A program made the position numbers and the translations under genes. The notes beneath the pieces are model-generated. The model saw nothing but the letters and a program-made list of their open reading frames with translations. It made no database searches and was not told where the DNA came from. Of a DNA stretch of 64,000 bases, positions 54,325-63,094 are shown one piece after another; position 1 is the first letter of the stretch; each line of letters starts with the position of its first letter. The DNA is from an uncultured SAR116 cluster alpha proteobacterium (lineage in GTDB: Bacteria; Pseudomonadota; Alphaproteobacteria; Puniceispirillales; Puniceispirillaceae): positions 1-64,000 of the forward strand of contig CABYPW010000012.1 in the NCBI GenBank assembly GCA_902520885.1, read 5' to 3'.

Positions 54325-55062
54325 ATGCTCAAAAAACTAAGCCATTTTTTCTTAGGAAGAACGTTATTCTCATTGCTTCTAGCGGGCATTATTTTTTTTA
54401 TCGGCGTAACGGTTAGATGGAAACACGAAAATAAACAGATATATAAGTTAGTTAAAAGGCGCAAAAAACCATATATAATTATTTCATGGCACGAACACAT
54501 TATTGGTATGACTTGGAACCTGCCAAGGCCTATCACAACTTTAAATTCACCTCACTCTGATGGAAAACTTCTTGGAACAGCAATCAAGTTAGTCGGATTG
54601 AATGTTGTTTGGGGGTCATCTAACAAACAAGCATTAAGTGGTTTTCGTGAGCTCGCTAAAGAACTCAAAAAGGGACACAATGTAGGAATAACACCTGATG
54701 GACCAAGAGGTCCAGCAAGAACTCTTGCTATGGGGCCAATTGCTTTAGCTCATCAAACTGGCATTGAAATTATTCCTGTCGTATTTGCTGCAGATAGACA
54801 ATGGCTTCTTAATAGCTGGGATAAGACAAGAATTCCAAAACCATTTAGCAGCTCTTTGATTTTATGGGGAGAGCCAATCAGACTTCCTACACTTGAACGA
54901 AAAAAAAATGAGATACTAGATAATAAAAGACAAATTTCTAGGGAAATATTTGAGATCTGGCGTCGTCAAATTGAAAATGAGCTGAATACTCTGACTGAAA
55001 AATGTGACGCTCTAATTGCTAAATCTGAAAGCATAAAAAAGAAAAAAAATAAGAGGTCATAA
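54325..55062 (+). CDS. DUF374 lysophospholipid acyltransferase family protein
   Basis: A 245 aa membrane-anchored acyltransferase-like protein. One N-terminal membrane segment (about 10-28) is followed by the acyltransferase fold with SWHEHIIGMTW (histidine of the HX4D-like site near residue 57) and GVNIGITPDGPRGPART-like VGITPDGPRGP (near 126). It starts the run DUF374-waaA-lpxK-lpxL, all with abutting or overlapping ends, suggesting a role in lipid A acylation. The stop abuts waaA with no spacer. Confidence 0.85.
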   Translation: MLKKLSHFFLGRTLFSLLLAGIIFFIGVTVRWKHENKQIYKLVKRRKKPYIIISWHEHIIGMTWNLPRPITTLNSPHSDGKLLGTAIKLVGLNVVWGSSNKQALSGFRELAKELKKGHNVGITPDGPRGPARTLAMGPIALAHQTGIEIIPVVFAADRQWLLNSWDKTRIPKPFSSSLILWGEPIRLPTLERKKNEILDNKRQISREIFEIWRRQIENELNTLTEKCDALIAKSESIKKKKNKRS

Positions 55063-56355
55063 ATGTATATTAACCCTTTCTTATATCAATTATGCTGGGT
55101 TTTCCTTTTTCCTTTTGTTCGATTTTTTTTATATTTTCGCTTAGGTCAGAGGAAAGAAGATAAGTTACGTTTAAATGAAAGATTTGGTCGAGGGTATAAA
55201 TTACCTCGTCCTAAAGGAAAATTAATTTGGTTGCATGCTGTTTCTCTTGGCGAGTCTAACGCAGCCCTTAATTTAGTTGAGCATTTAAAAAATTTACGCC
55301 CAAATTGGCATTTTTTAATAACTACAAATACAATAACTTCAGCTGAAAATATTGAAAAAAACCACTGCAAAATGGCGGTAATTCATGCATTTCAGCCATT
55401 AGATCACTCAGCCTGGGTATCTAATTTTTTGAATTACTGGGAACCTGATTGTGCCTTATTTTTGGAGTCAGATTTTTGGTTTAATCTAATTACTCAGACG
55501 AAGAAAAGACAAATCCCAATAATATTTGCTTCAAGCCAAATCTCAAAATCTGCAAAGTCGAAATGGGAAAAAAATCCATTGCTTGCAAAACAGCTTTTTT
55601 CGAGCCCTTTATTAATATTAGCTATTGATAATGAACAAAAAAAACGCTTCGAACAGCTGGCGAACATAGAGAAGTGTAACGGTGGGCCAGAGTTTTTGAA
55701 TATTGGTTCACTTAAAAATAGCCCCCTCATAAACTTGCCAAAATCTCCTTATGAGTTGGCCATAAGAGACTATGCAAAGAAAACTAAACGTAAAATAATA
55801 CTTGCTGCATCAACTCATGAAAATGAAGAAGTACTCATTGCAAATGCAGTTTCGAAAATAGCTGGTTCTGAAAAATTTCTTCTAATATTTGCTCCAAGAC
55901 ATCTCAAAAGAGCTGAAGAAATTATAAATCGATTAGGTTCAATGCCAAGACGTTCTAAAGGGGAACTACCGATTTCTAAACATCGTTATTTTCTGAGTGA
56001 TAGCATGGGAGAAATGAGGTGCTTGTACAATGTTGCAGATATTATTGTTCTTGGTGGTAGCTTTTTTAAGTCTGGAGGGCATAACCCTATTGAGCCTGCA
56101 CTTGCAGGAAAAGCGATAATATGTGGTAAATCTATTTTTAAAAATAAGTCTGACTATTCATTGTTAATTAAAACAGGGATGATACATCAAGTTAAATCAA
56201 ATCAAACTCTCAGTAGGACATTAGAAGATATCCTTAAGCCTAATAACAGAATGGAAAAAGCTTTGGTTAAGGGCCAAAAAATTGCTCAAGAAGCTTGCAT
56301 GCGTCCTGCAAAAGCGGCACATTATATTATATCAACTATAGAGCAAAAACCCTAA
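55063..56355 (+). CDS. waaA: 3-deoxy-D-manno-octulosonic acid (Kdo) transferase
   Basis: Adds Kdo to lipid IVA. The 430 aa protein has an N-terminal membrane anchor (about 8-25), a GT30 glycosyltransferase domain with IWLHAVSLGESNAA (the catalytic glutamate near residue 63) and PDCALFLESDFW, and a C-terminal nucleotide-binding half with AASTHENEE, FAPRHLKRAEE and VLGGSFFKSGGHNPIEPA. It abuts both neighbours exactly. Together with lpxK this shows the cell makes Kdo-lipid A. Confidence 0.95.
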   Translation: MYINPFLYQLCWVFLFPFVRFFLYFRLGQRKEDKLRLNERFGRGYKLPRPKGKLIWLHAVSLGESNAALNLVEHLKNLRPNWHFLITTNTITSAENIEKNHCKMAVIHAFQPLDHSAWVSNFLNYWEPDCALFLESDFWFNLITQTKKRQIPIIFASSQISKSAKSKWEKNPLLAKQLFSSPLLILAIDNEQKKRFEQLANIEKCNGGPEFLNIGSLKNSPLINLPKSPYELAIRDYAKKTKRKIILAASTHENEEVLIANAVSKIAGSEKFLLIFAPRHLKRAEEIINRLGSMPRRSKGELPISKHRYFLSDSMGEMRCLYNVADIIVLGGSFFKSGGHNPIEPALAGKAIICGKSIFKNKSDYSLLIKTGMIHQVKSNQTLSRTLEDILKPNNRMEKALVKGQKIAQEACMRPAKAAHYIISTIEQKP

Positions 56356-57357
56356 ATGCCAATCAAAACACCCCAATTTTGGACTGAAATAAGCTGGCAG
56401 TCTGTTATCTTATTTCCAGTTAGCTATATCTGGCGTTTTGGCCACTATACACAACAAAAAATATTGAACACTAAGGAAACAGAAATTCCAGTTATTTGTG
56501 TTGGTAATCTTACTGTTGGTGGAAGTGGTAAAACACCTGTCGTAATTACTTTATGTAGATTTCTATCGGGCATTGGAAAATCAACTTCAATTTTAACGCG
56601 TGGATTTGGTGGCAAGGAAAAAGGGCCAATTTTTGTTAGTACAAATCTTCATCAATCATTAGATGTTGGTGATGAACCTTTAATGATGGCTCACTCACTG
56701 GATGTGTGTGTAAGCAGAAACAGACCTTTAGGAGCCAACCATATATTAGACGAAAAAAAATATGACTGCATAGTAATGGATGATGGCCTTCAGAATCCAA
56801 CATTAAAAAAAGATTTAAATATTGCTGTGTTCGATGGAAAGTATGGAATTGGAAATGGTTTTTTATTACCAGCAGGACCAATGCGGCAGAAATTGGAAGT
56901 TGGTATACAAAATATAGATTTGGTAATTTTTAATGGGAAAGATGAAACAGGTTTGAAACAAAAAATTCCACCCCATATTCCTACTTTTACAGGAGAACTC
57001 CACCCCGACGAAGAAATAGTTGAGAAAATGAAAAATAGACGTGTCTACGGTTTTGCAGGAATTGGTAACCCACCACGGTTTTTCAAAACATTAAATGACA
57101 TTGGAACCGACCTTGTTGGGGAAGCACACTTTGCAGACCACCATCCGTACACCGATGCAGATTTAACTCAATTATACGAGGAGGCGATGCAATCTGGAGC
57201 CGAACTTGTTACAACACAAAAAGATTGGATGAGATTACCTACTGATTGGCGTGACAGAGTTCTAACTGTGCCAGTGAGAATTCATTTCTCTGCAGATGAT
57301 ACCATAAAAATAGTGTCATTTCTTGAGAGTATATTTGAAAATGTCATATCATCGTAA
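56356..57357 (+). CDS. lpxK: Tetraacyldisaccharide 4'-kinase
   Basis: Phosphorylates the 4' position to give lipid IVA. 333 aa with the P-loop VGNLTVGGSGKTPV (near residue 53), ILTRGFGGKEKGP, the metal-binding VMDDGLQNPTL (near 139), and the C-terminal FADHHPYTDADL. One N-terminal membrane segment. It follows waaA with no gap and overlaps the acyltransferase gene by 17 nt. Confidence 0.96.
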   Translation: MPIKTPQFWTEISWQSVILFPVSYIWRFGHYTQQKILNTKETEIPVICVGNLTVGGSGKTPVVITLCRFLSGIGKSTSILTRGFGGKEKGPIFVSTNLHQSLDVGDEPLMMAHSLDVCVSRNRPLGANHILDEKKYDCIVMDDGLQNPTLKKDLNIAVFDGKYGIGNGFLLPAGPMRQKLEVGIQNIDLVIFNGKDETGLKQKIPPHIPTFTGELHPDEEIVEKMKNRRVYGFAGIGNPPRFFKTLNDIGTDLVGEAHFADHHPYTDADLTQLYEEAMQSGAELVTTQKDWMRLPTDWRDRVLTVPVRIHFSADDTIKIVSFLESIFENVISS

Positions 57358-58243
57358 TTCCAAGGTAAAACAATTTCTAATTCGCTATATATTTTGGCCT
57401 ATTGAAGCTATATTGTTATTTTTCGTACTTCTTATTTTACGAATTATACCTATTGATATTGCAAGCTCATCTACAGGCTGGTTAGGTTCAAAAATAGGCC
57501 CTTTAACAAGCTGGCACAAAAGAGCAAGAGCAAATCTGTCACTTGCAATACCAGAACTTTCAGAAAACGAACATAATCAAATTTTATCAGCTATGTGGTG
57601 GAATCTAGGACGTAATATAGGTGAATTTTCTCATACTCTTAGTTTAATGAATTCGTCAAAACGAGTCCAAATAGAAGGACTAGAAAAAATTGCTGAATGT
57701 GAAGAAGGAAGCATAATCATTGGTGCCCATCAGGCGAATTGGGAAGTAATTCCAACTATATTAAAGAGACTGAATCGGAAATCAGGAATAGTCTATCGAC
57801 CTCTGAACAATCCCCTCGCTAATTTTTTAATCCAAAAACGTCAGAAATATTTAAATGCAAACTTCTTTCAGAAGGGTCGAAAAGCAGCATCAGGAATGTT
57901 ATCTACTATCCAAGAAAATGGCGTTATAGCGATACTAATCGACCAGCAACTTCGTGAAGGTCGCATGGTTCCATTTTTTGGCATGCATGCTAAAACACCT
58001 ATTGCGCATATAAAAATTGCCTCCAAACTACAGATTAAACTCTTTCCTGTCGAGACTATCAGGACTAAGGGTGCCTATTATAAAATTATTGTTCACGAAC
58101 CAGTTTCGGTGAAAAAAGCTGCCACAGATGAAGAAATTCTCGCTGTAGCAAAACACATAAATGAGCTAGTTGAAGACTGGATAAAAAAACATCCTGATCA
58201 ATGGTTATGGCCTCACAGACGCTGGGGAAGTATTAATGTATAA
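57341..58243 (+). CDS. lpxL: Lipid A late acyltransferase (LpxL/HtrB type)
   Basis: Transfers the secondary acyl chain to Kdo-lipid IVA. 300 aa from the ATG at 57341, preceded by GAGAG; an in-frame TTG at 57323 is less likely. One N-terminal membrane helix (about 15-38). The catalytic H-x4-E is in IIGAHQANWEV (near residue 128), followed by GIVYRPLNNPL, LIDQQLREGRMVPFFG and the C-terminal HPDQWLWPHRRWG. It overlaps lpxK by 17 nt. LpxL versus LpxM specificity cannot be told from sequence. Confidence 0.9.
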   Translation: MSYHRNSKVKQFLIRYIFWPIEAILLFFVLLILRIIPIDIASSSTGWLGSKIGPLTSWHKRARANLSLAIPELSENEHNQILSAMWWNLGRNIGEFSHTLSLMNSSKRVQIEGLEKIAECEEGSIIIGAHQANWEVIPTILKRLNRKSGIVYRPLNNPLANFLIQKRQKYLNANFFQKGRKAASGMLSTIQENGVIAILIDQQLREGRMVPFFGMHAKTPIAHIKIASKLQIKLFPVETIRTKGAYYKIIVHEPVSVKKAATDEEILAVAKHINELVEDWIKKHPDQWLWPHRRWGSINV

Positions 58244-58271
58244 GATATCTCAGTCTGACACCCTTGCATTG

Positions 58272-59747
58272 CTATAATAATTTAGGCTGTAATTCTATTT
58301 TATTTTTTTTATTATTTTCTTTTTGTTTAGAAGTTTCACGTTTTTCCGAACTATTATCACCTTTATTATCAACTGTATTTAATGTGTCTGGGTCAAGTTG
58401 TGCTTGTCTTTTAGCATCGTAAAACTGAAGATTTATATATGCACCTGGTTCGGCATCCTGCGATTGTTTAACGGGGTTTCCTTTTCTATCAGTTACTAAT
58501 ACAAACCCTTTTTCAAGTACCCTCTTAAAAGAAAAAGCGTCCAATAATTGCCCATATCTTAGAACCGTCTGCTCCGAATTTAAAAGAATTTTTTCAATTT
58601 GTGCTTTCATCCGTTCATTTGCTTCTATTATGCTTGACTGAATATTAGTGAGATTTTGCTCAGGTGTTGGCATTTTCTCAAACAAACGTGTTAAATAATT
58701 CAGTTTTGAACTAATAATATTTTGCAATGTTTTTTCAATTCGCTCATTCATAATATCAATTCTTTGACTATAATTATTTATTTGATCTGAAGGATGTATA
58801 AGCCCTCGAATTGCGGCAGTGAGTTGATTTTCTTTGAAGAGAAACTTTCTATCCATGGCTTGGCTTGTTCTAAAATTAAGCTCATTTATACGTGTTATTA
58901 GCTCTGATAAAACGGGGGTTGCAATTTCTGCTGCTGCTGTTGGGGTTGGAGCCCTTATATCAGCCGCATAATCAATCAGTGTTGTATCTGTCTCATGCCC
59001 AACAGCAGAAATAATAGGTATTTTGCTTTGCGAGACGGCTCTTACAACAACTTCTTCATTGAAACACCAAAGATCTTCAAGTGAGCCACCACCACGAGCT
59101 ACAATGATAACTTGAGGTTTTGGGATATTCTCAGATTGGGACAATTGATTAAACGCAGTGATCGCATTTGCAATATGCTTCTCTGCTCCCAAGCCTTGAA
59201 CAGGAACTGGCGCAATTAAAACACGAACACCAAATCTTTCTGATAATCTATGCAGAATATCTCTTATTACAGCCCCAGTTGGCGAAGTTACTACCCCTAT
59301 CACAGATGGCAAATATGGTGTTTTTTGCTTTCGATCTTCAGAGAATAAACCCTCAGCCTGAAGTTGCCTTTTTAATACCCCTAATTGTTTAAGTAATGCC
59401 CCTTCACCAGAATATTCAATTTGGATTACATTTAATTGATAACGTGACTGTCCCGAAAATGTTGTTAATTTCCCTGAACAAATTACGTCCATACCCTCCT
59501 CTGGTTGAATATTAATATGACTAAGCTGTCCTTTCCAAATAACACAGGCTAAAGTAACATTTTGATCTTTTAAGCTAAAATAAATATGTCCAGAATCCGG
59601 AGAAGCTGGCTTTGAAATTTCACCGCGAACTCTAACAAAATCGAAATTAGACTCAATCGCCCGTTTTACCGCGTTTGATAAATCAGCAACTGTGTATATT
59701 GGTTGGTTCGAAAGTGTTTCTTTTTCAGACAAAATATAGTTTCTCAT
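58272..59747 (-). CDS. xseA: Exodeoxyribonuclease VII large subunit
   Basis: Single-strand DNA exonuclease subunit, 491 aa. N-terminal OB fold (about 15-115, with FVRVRGEISKPASPDSGHIYFSL), then the catalytic core with GVVTSPTGAVIRDILHRLSERF, VARGGGSLEDLWCFNEE and AVGHETDTTLIDYAADIRAPTPTAA. A long coiled coil (about 310-420) and a lysine/glutamate-rich tail of some 50 residues follow. xseB is not in the window. Convergent with lpxL. Confidence 0.95.
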   Translation of the reverse strand: MRNYILSEKETLSNQPIYTVADLSNAVKRAIESNFDFVRVRGEISKPASPDSGHIYFSLKDQNVTLACVIWKGQLSHINIQPEEGMDVICSGKLTTFSGQSRYQLNVIQIEYSGEGALLKQLGVLKRQLQAEGLFSEDRKQKTPYLPSVIGVVTSPTGAVIRDILHRLSERFGVRVLIAPVPVQGLGAEKHIANAITAFNQLSQSENIPKPQVIIVARGGGSLEDLWCFNEEVVVRAVSQSKIPIISAVGHETDTTLIDYAADIRAPTPTAAAEIATPVLSELITRINELNFRTSQAMDRKFLFKENQLTAAIRGLIHPSDQINNYSQRIDIMNERIEKTLQNIISSKLNYLTRLFEKMPTPEQNLTNIQSSIIEANERMKAQIEKILLNSEQTVLRYGQLLDAFSFKRVLEKGFVLVTDRKGNPVKQSQDAEPGAYINLQFYDAKRQAQLDPDTLNTVDNKGDNSSEKRETSKQKENNKKNKIELQPKLL

Positions 59748-59879
59748 TTAAATATCATTGTTCTAATGCTCTATTTATGGCACAGATACCTCAATTTAGA
59801 CAACGGCCGACATCCGCTGAATATTTAAGCATTCTAAAGACTAATAGATTTAATTAATATGATTTATGGATAAGCGAAG

Positions 59880-61139
59880 ATGAACGTATTAATTGTTGGA
59901 GGAGGAGGAAGGGAACATGCACTTGCAAAAGCCATTTCAACTTCAATAAAGTGTACACGACTATATGCCGCTCCTGGAAACCCAGGTATATCTAAATTCG
60001 CCACTTGTATTGAATTGTCATCTGACAATAACGAAGCAATCATTAAGGAATGTAAAAAATTTAATATTGAACTTGTAGTTATCGGCCCTGAAATGCCTCT
60101 AGTTGCAGGACTCGCAGATGCGTTACGGGCAAGTAATATCTTGGCATTTGGGCCAAGTGCTGCAGCGGCGAAACTAGAGGGGTCTAAATATTTTGCACGT
60201 GATTTCTGCAAGCGCTATGATATACCACAACCTAAGTTTAGTCGTTTTACGGATAACCAAAAAGCCAAAAAATATGTAGATGAAATTGGCCCAGAATGTG
60301 TAGTTAAAGCAGATGGCCTTGCTGCAGGAAAAGGTGTTGTTGTTTGTAAAACAAAAGAAGAAGCCTTCCATTCGATTGATATGATGCTTTCAGGTGGTTT
60401 TGGAGCAGCTAGTGATACTATCGTAGTAGAAGAATGCATTTCTGGCGCTGAACTATCTGCCTTTGCGCTCATTGACTCTGAAGAAGTGATTTGGCTCGCA
60501 AGTGCTAGGGACCATAAAAGAGCATTCAATGGAGATGAAGGCCCCAACACAGGTGGAATGGGCGCAGTGAGCCCATCTCCAGATGAAACAAACAAATTAC
60601 GCGAATATATAATTGAGAAAATCTTAAAGCCAGTTGCAAAAGGAATGGTATTAGACGGTAAGCCCTATACCGGGATATTATATGCAGGCCTTATGCTGAC
60701 AGATTCAGGTCCAAAAGTCATAGAATTTAATTGCAGATTTGGTGATCCTGAAGCTCAGGTAATCTTGCCTAGATTAGAGAGTGATTTGCTAGACCTAATT
60801 CTTCTGCATTGTAAAAAAAGGCAAAAAGATGCAGTGATTAAGTTTACCAATGACGTAGCAATTACCGTTGTTATGGCCAATAAGGGATACCCTGGTAGCT
60901 ATGAGCCTAATTCAATAATTAAAGATATAGACCTTGTCTCATTGAACACAGATTGTTTTATCTACCACTCAGGGACTGGAATGGATCAGAAAGGCGAAAT
61001 AATCGCGATAGGTGGACGCGTGTTAAGCATAACTGCTAAAGCGAAGAGTTATCAAAAAGCACGCTTGGAAGCTTATGAAACTGTGTCAAAAATTAATTGG
61101 GAAAATGGTTTTTACAGAACGGATATTGCTGATTTCTAG
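59880..61139 (+). CDS. purD: Phosphoribosylamine-glycine ligase
   Basis: Second step of purine synthesis, 419 aa, ATP-grasp enzyme. Features in order: VLIVGGGGREHALAKAI at the N-terminus, AAPGNPGISKFA, GPEMPLVAGLAD, VVKADGLAAGKGVVVC near residue 145, RAFNGDEGPNTGGMGA near 220, and VIEFNCRFGDPEAQ near 285. Divergent from xseA; the 132 nt spacer shows no credible gene. The stop overlaps the convergent tadA stop by 4 nt. Confidence 0.97.
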   Translation: MNVLIVGGGGREHALAKAISTSIKCTRLYAAPGNPGISKFATCIELSSDNNEAIIKECKKFNIELVVIGPEMPLVAGLADALRASNILAFGPSAAAAKLEGSKYFARDFCKRYDIPQPKFSRFTDNQKAKKYVDEIGPECVVKADGLAAGKGVVVCKTKEEAFHSIDMMLSGGFGAASDTIVVEECISGAELSAFALIDSEEVIWLASARDHKRAFNGDEGPNTGGMGAVSPSPDETNKLREYIIEKILKPVAKGMVLDGKPYTGILYAGLMLTDSGPKVIEFNCRFGDPEAQVILPRLESDLLDLILLHCKKRQKDAVIKFTNDVAITVVMANKGYPGSYEPNSIIKDIDLVSLNTDCFIYHSGTGMDQKGEIIAIGGRVLSITAKAKSYQKARLEAYETVSKINWENGFYRTDIADF

Positions 61140-61585
61140 CGCTTTCCTAAAAAAAACCTCTTAAGTAAGCTTGCTGATTGTGTTTTCATTATACCACCAT
61201 AAATTTCTGGTTTATGATGACAAGTGGCATGGCTAAACACACGGCTGCCATTATCTACAGCACCCCCTTTTTTATCCTCTACTGCATAATATAGCCTCCG
61301 AATTCTTGCATTTGAAATAGCCCCTGCACACATTGCACACGGCTCAAGCGTTACCCATAGATCGCATTCTTCTAGATATTTTTGACCTAGGTTTCTCATA
61401 GCTTTCCTTAAAACAAGGCATTCAGCATGTGCGGTGGCATCAAACTCCGACTCAACTAAATTATGTGCAGTAGCAATAACTTTGCCATCCGAGTTCACAA
61501 TCACTGCTCCTACAGGGACTTCACCAATTCGGAATGCTCTTTCTGCGTTTTGCAAAGCTAATTTCATATGATCTTCGTAACTCAT
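61136..61585 (-). CDS. tadA: tRNA-specific adenosine deaminase
   Basis: Converts A34 to inosine in tRNA-Arg(ACG). The 149 aa protein carries the zinc site H53-A-E55 with catalytic glutamate E55 and C83-A-M-C86 in EPCAMCAGA. AFRIGEVPVGAVIV and the C-terminal NRRLYYAVEDKKGGAVDNGS-like segment (RRLYYAVEDKKGGA) match TadA rather than other cytidine deaminase-fold enzymes. Divergent from the pseudouridine synthase gene. Confidence 0.95.
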   Translation of the reverse strand: MSYEDHMKLALQNAERAFRIGEVPVGAVIVNSDGKVIATAHNLVESEFDATAHAECLVLRKAMRNLGQKYLEECDLWVTLEPCAMCAGAISNARIRRLYYAVEDKKGGAVDNGSRVFSHATCHHKPEIYGGIMKTQSASLLKRFFLGKR

Positions 61586-61677
61586 ATATAGCCAATGACA
61601 AAACTAAATGAAAAAAGCAATATCTTGTTTTCTTCAGACTATTTTTTCCTTCTTTTTTATGCTCTACTTCTATTATT

Positions 61678-62577
61678 ATGCCTCCATTCAAAACTTCATT
61701 TGAACTAGATAAAATTACACAATCTGAGCGGATTGCGAAGAGGATTGCACGAGCCGGACTTTGTTCACGAAGAGATGCAGAAAGCTGGATTCGTGATGGT
61801 AGAGTTATGATAAATAATTTAACTCTCGAGTCTCCTGCTTATATAGTTGGGCCTAATGATAAGATTCTTGTGGATAATAAACCACTCCCAAAACAAGAAG
61901 AAACACGTTTGTGGCGATATTACAAACCACGTGGACTTATTGTCTCTAATCGTGACGATAAAAATAGGGAGACAATTTTTGATAGATTAAAAAACAAAAT
62001 CCCGCGTGTAATGAGTATTGGTAGGCTTGACCTCGACTCAGAAGGCATAATTTTATTGACGAATGATGGGGAACTTGCACGTTATCTAGAATTACCTAGC
62101 ACAGGATGGACTCGAAAATACCGAGTGCGTGTTTATGGCAGAGTCGACCAAAATCAACTGGAAAAATTAAAGGAAGGAATCACAATAGAAGGCATTCGTT
62201 ATGGTAGTCTTCTTGCAAAGCTTGATAAACAAATGACAAGTAATGCTTGGCTTACAATTGCCATCAAAGAGGGGAAAAATCGTGAAATTCGAAGTGTAAT
62301 GGAATTTCTTGGATATTCTGTTAGTAGATTAATTAGAACTTCTTATGGTCCTTTTCAGCTTGGTGCCATGAAAGAAGGTGACTTCCAAGAAGTAAAACAA
62401 ACCATTTTACGTGAGCAACTTGGACAATCTAATACAAATTTCCCAAAACAAGCTTCATTTGAAATCACAGGGGAAAAACTAAACAAAAAAAAACAGACAC
62501 ATACACTCTTTACAAAGAAATCAGGAAACAATAATGCGAATAATAGGCGGAATAAGGCGAGGCGCAAAGCTCGTTGA
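61678..62577 (+). CDS. Pseudouridine synthase (RsuA/RluB family)
   Basis: A 299 aa rRNA pseudouridine synthase. An S4 RNA-binding domain (about 18-70, with RIAKRIARAGLCSRRDAESW) precedes the catalytic domain with the active aspartate in SIGRLDLDSEGIILLTNDG (near residue 122) and NREIRSVMEFLGYSVSRLIR. The C-terminal 50 residues are basic (KKKQTHTLF, RRNKARRKAR). Probably RluB, acting on 23S U2605, though RluE/RsuA cannot be excluded. It overlaps rsmD by 44 nt in another frame. Confidence 0.9.
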   Translation: MPPFKTSFELDKITQSERIAKRIARAGLCSRRDAESWIRDGRVMINNLTLESPAYIVGPNDKILVDNKPLPKQEETRLWRYYKPRGLIVSNRDDKNRETIFDRLKNKIPRVMSIGRLDLDSEGIILLTNDGELARYLELPSTGWTRKYRVRVYGRVDQNQLEKLKEGITIEGIRYGSLLAKLDKQMTSNAWLTIAIKEGKNREIRSVMEFLGYSVSRLIRTSYGPFQLGAMKEGDFQEVKQTILREQLGQSNTNFPKQASFEITGEKLNKKKQTHTLFTKKSGNNNANNRRNKARRKAR

Positions 62578-63094
62578 ATGCAAAAGCCTTTCAGTTCGTC
62601 CAACTGGTCAACGTGTAAGGGAGGCTATTTTTAATTTATTAGATGGTGGCCGCTTCACTCCGATTGTAAGAAACGCAACTATTTTAGATTTATTTGCTGG
62701 AACCGGTGCACTTGGGTTAGAAGCTATTTCCAGAGGGGCAAATGAGGCCTACTTTATTGAACGCGACCAGCAGGCAATTAAGACATTACGAGCTAATATT
62801 CAAAAGCTAGGTTTTATAGATACTACTACTATTCTAGCGGGGTCTTTAGAGAATATTACAAGATGGGCATATCCACCTGCTGACGTGGTATTTTGTGATG
62901 CGCCTTATACAAATAATATTACATCACAGACCATTCAAAATATAGCGAGAATAGGTGCCATACGACAGGGTGCACTTGTAATAATAGAAATGCCTAAAAA
63001 AGATGAATTGACTTTACCTTATGAATTTAAATTTGCCGATAAACGTATATATGGCATTTCTTCTATTTATTTATTCAATTGGAAACCTTTTTAA
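62534..63094 (+). CDS. rsmD: 16S rRNA (guanine(966)-N2)-methyltransferase
   Basis: RsmD of 186 aa. The start segment RIIGGIRRGAKLV and RPTGQRVREAIFNLL are diagnostic; the AdoMet loop is ILDLFAGTGALGLEAISRGA (near residue 50) and the catalytic tetrad is DAPY in VVFCDAPYTNN, where most relatives have DPPY. Translation starts inside the pseudouridine synthase gene (44 nt overlap). The stop overlaps the convergent mutL stop by 4 nt. Confidence 0.93.
   Translation: MRIIGGIRRGAKLVECKSLSVRPTGQRVREAIFNLLDGGRFTPIVRNATILDLFAGTGALGLEAISRGANEAYFIERDQQAIKTLRANIQKLGFIDTTTILAGSLENITRWAYPPADVVFCDAPYTNNITSQTIQNIARIGAIRQGALVIIEMPKKDELTLPYEFKFADKRIYGISSIYLFNWKPF

Noticed and set aside
59675-59857. 60-codon plus-strand ORF between xseA and purD
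   Set aside because: Half of it is antisense to xseA, the peptide shows no family resemblance and no ribosome site precedes it.
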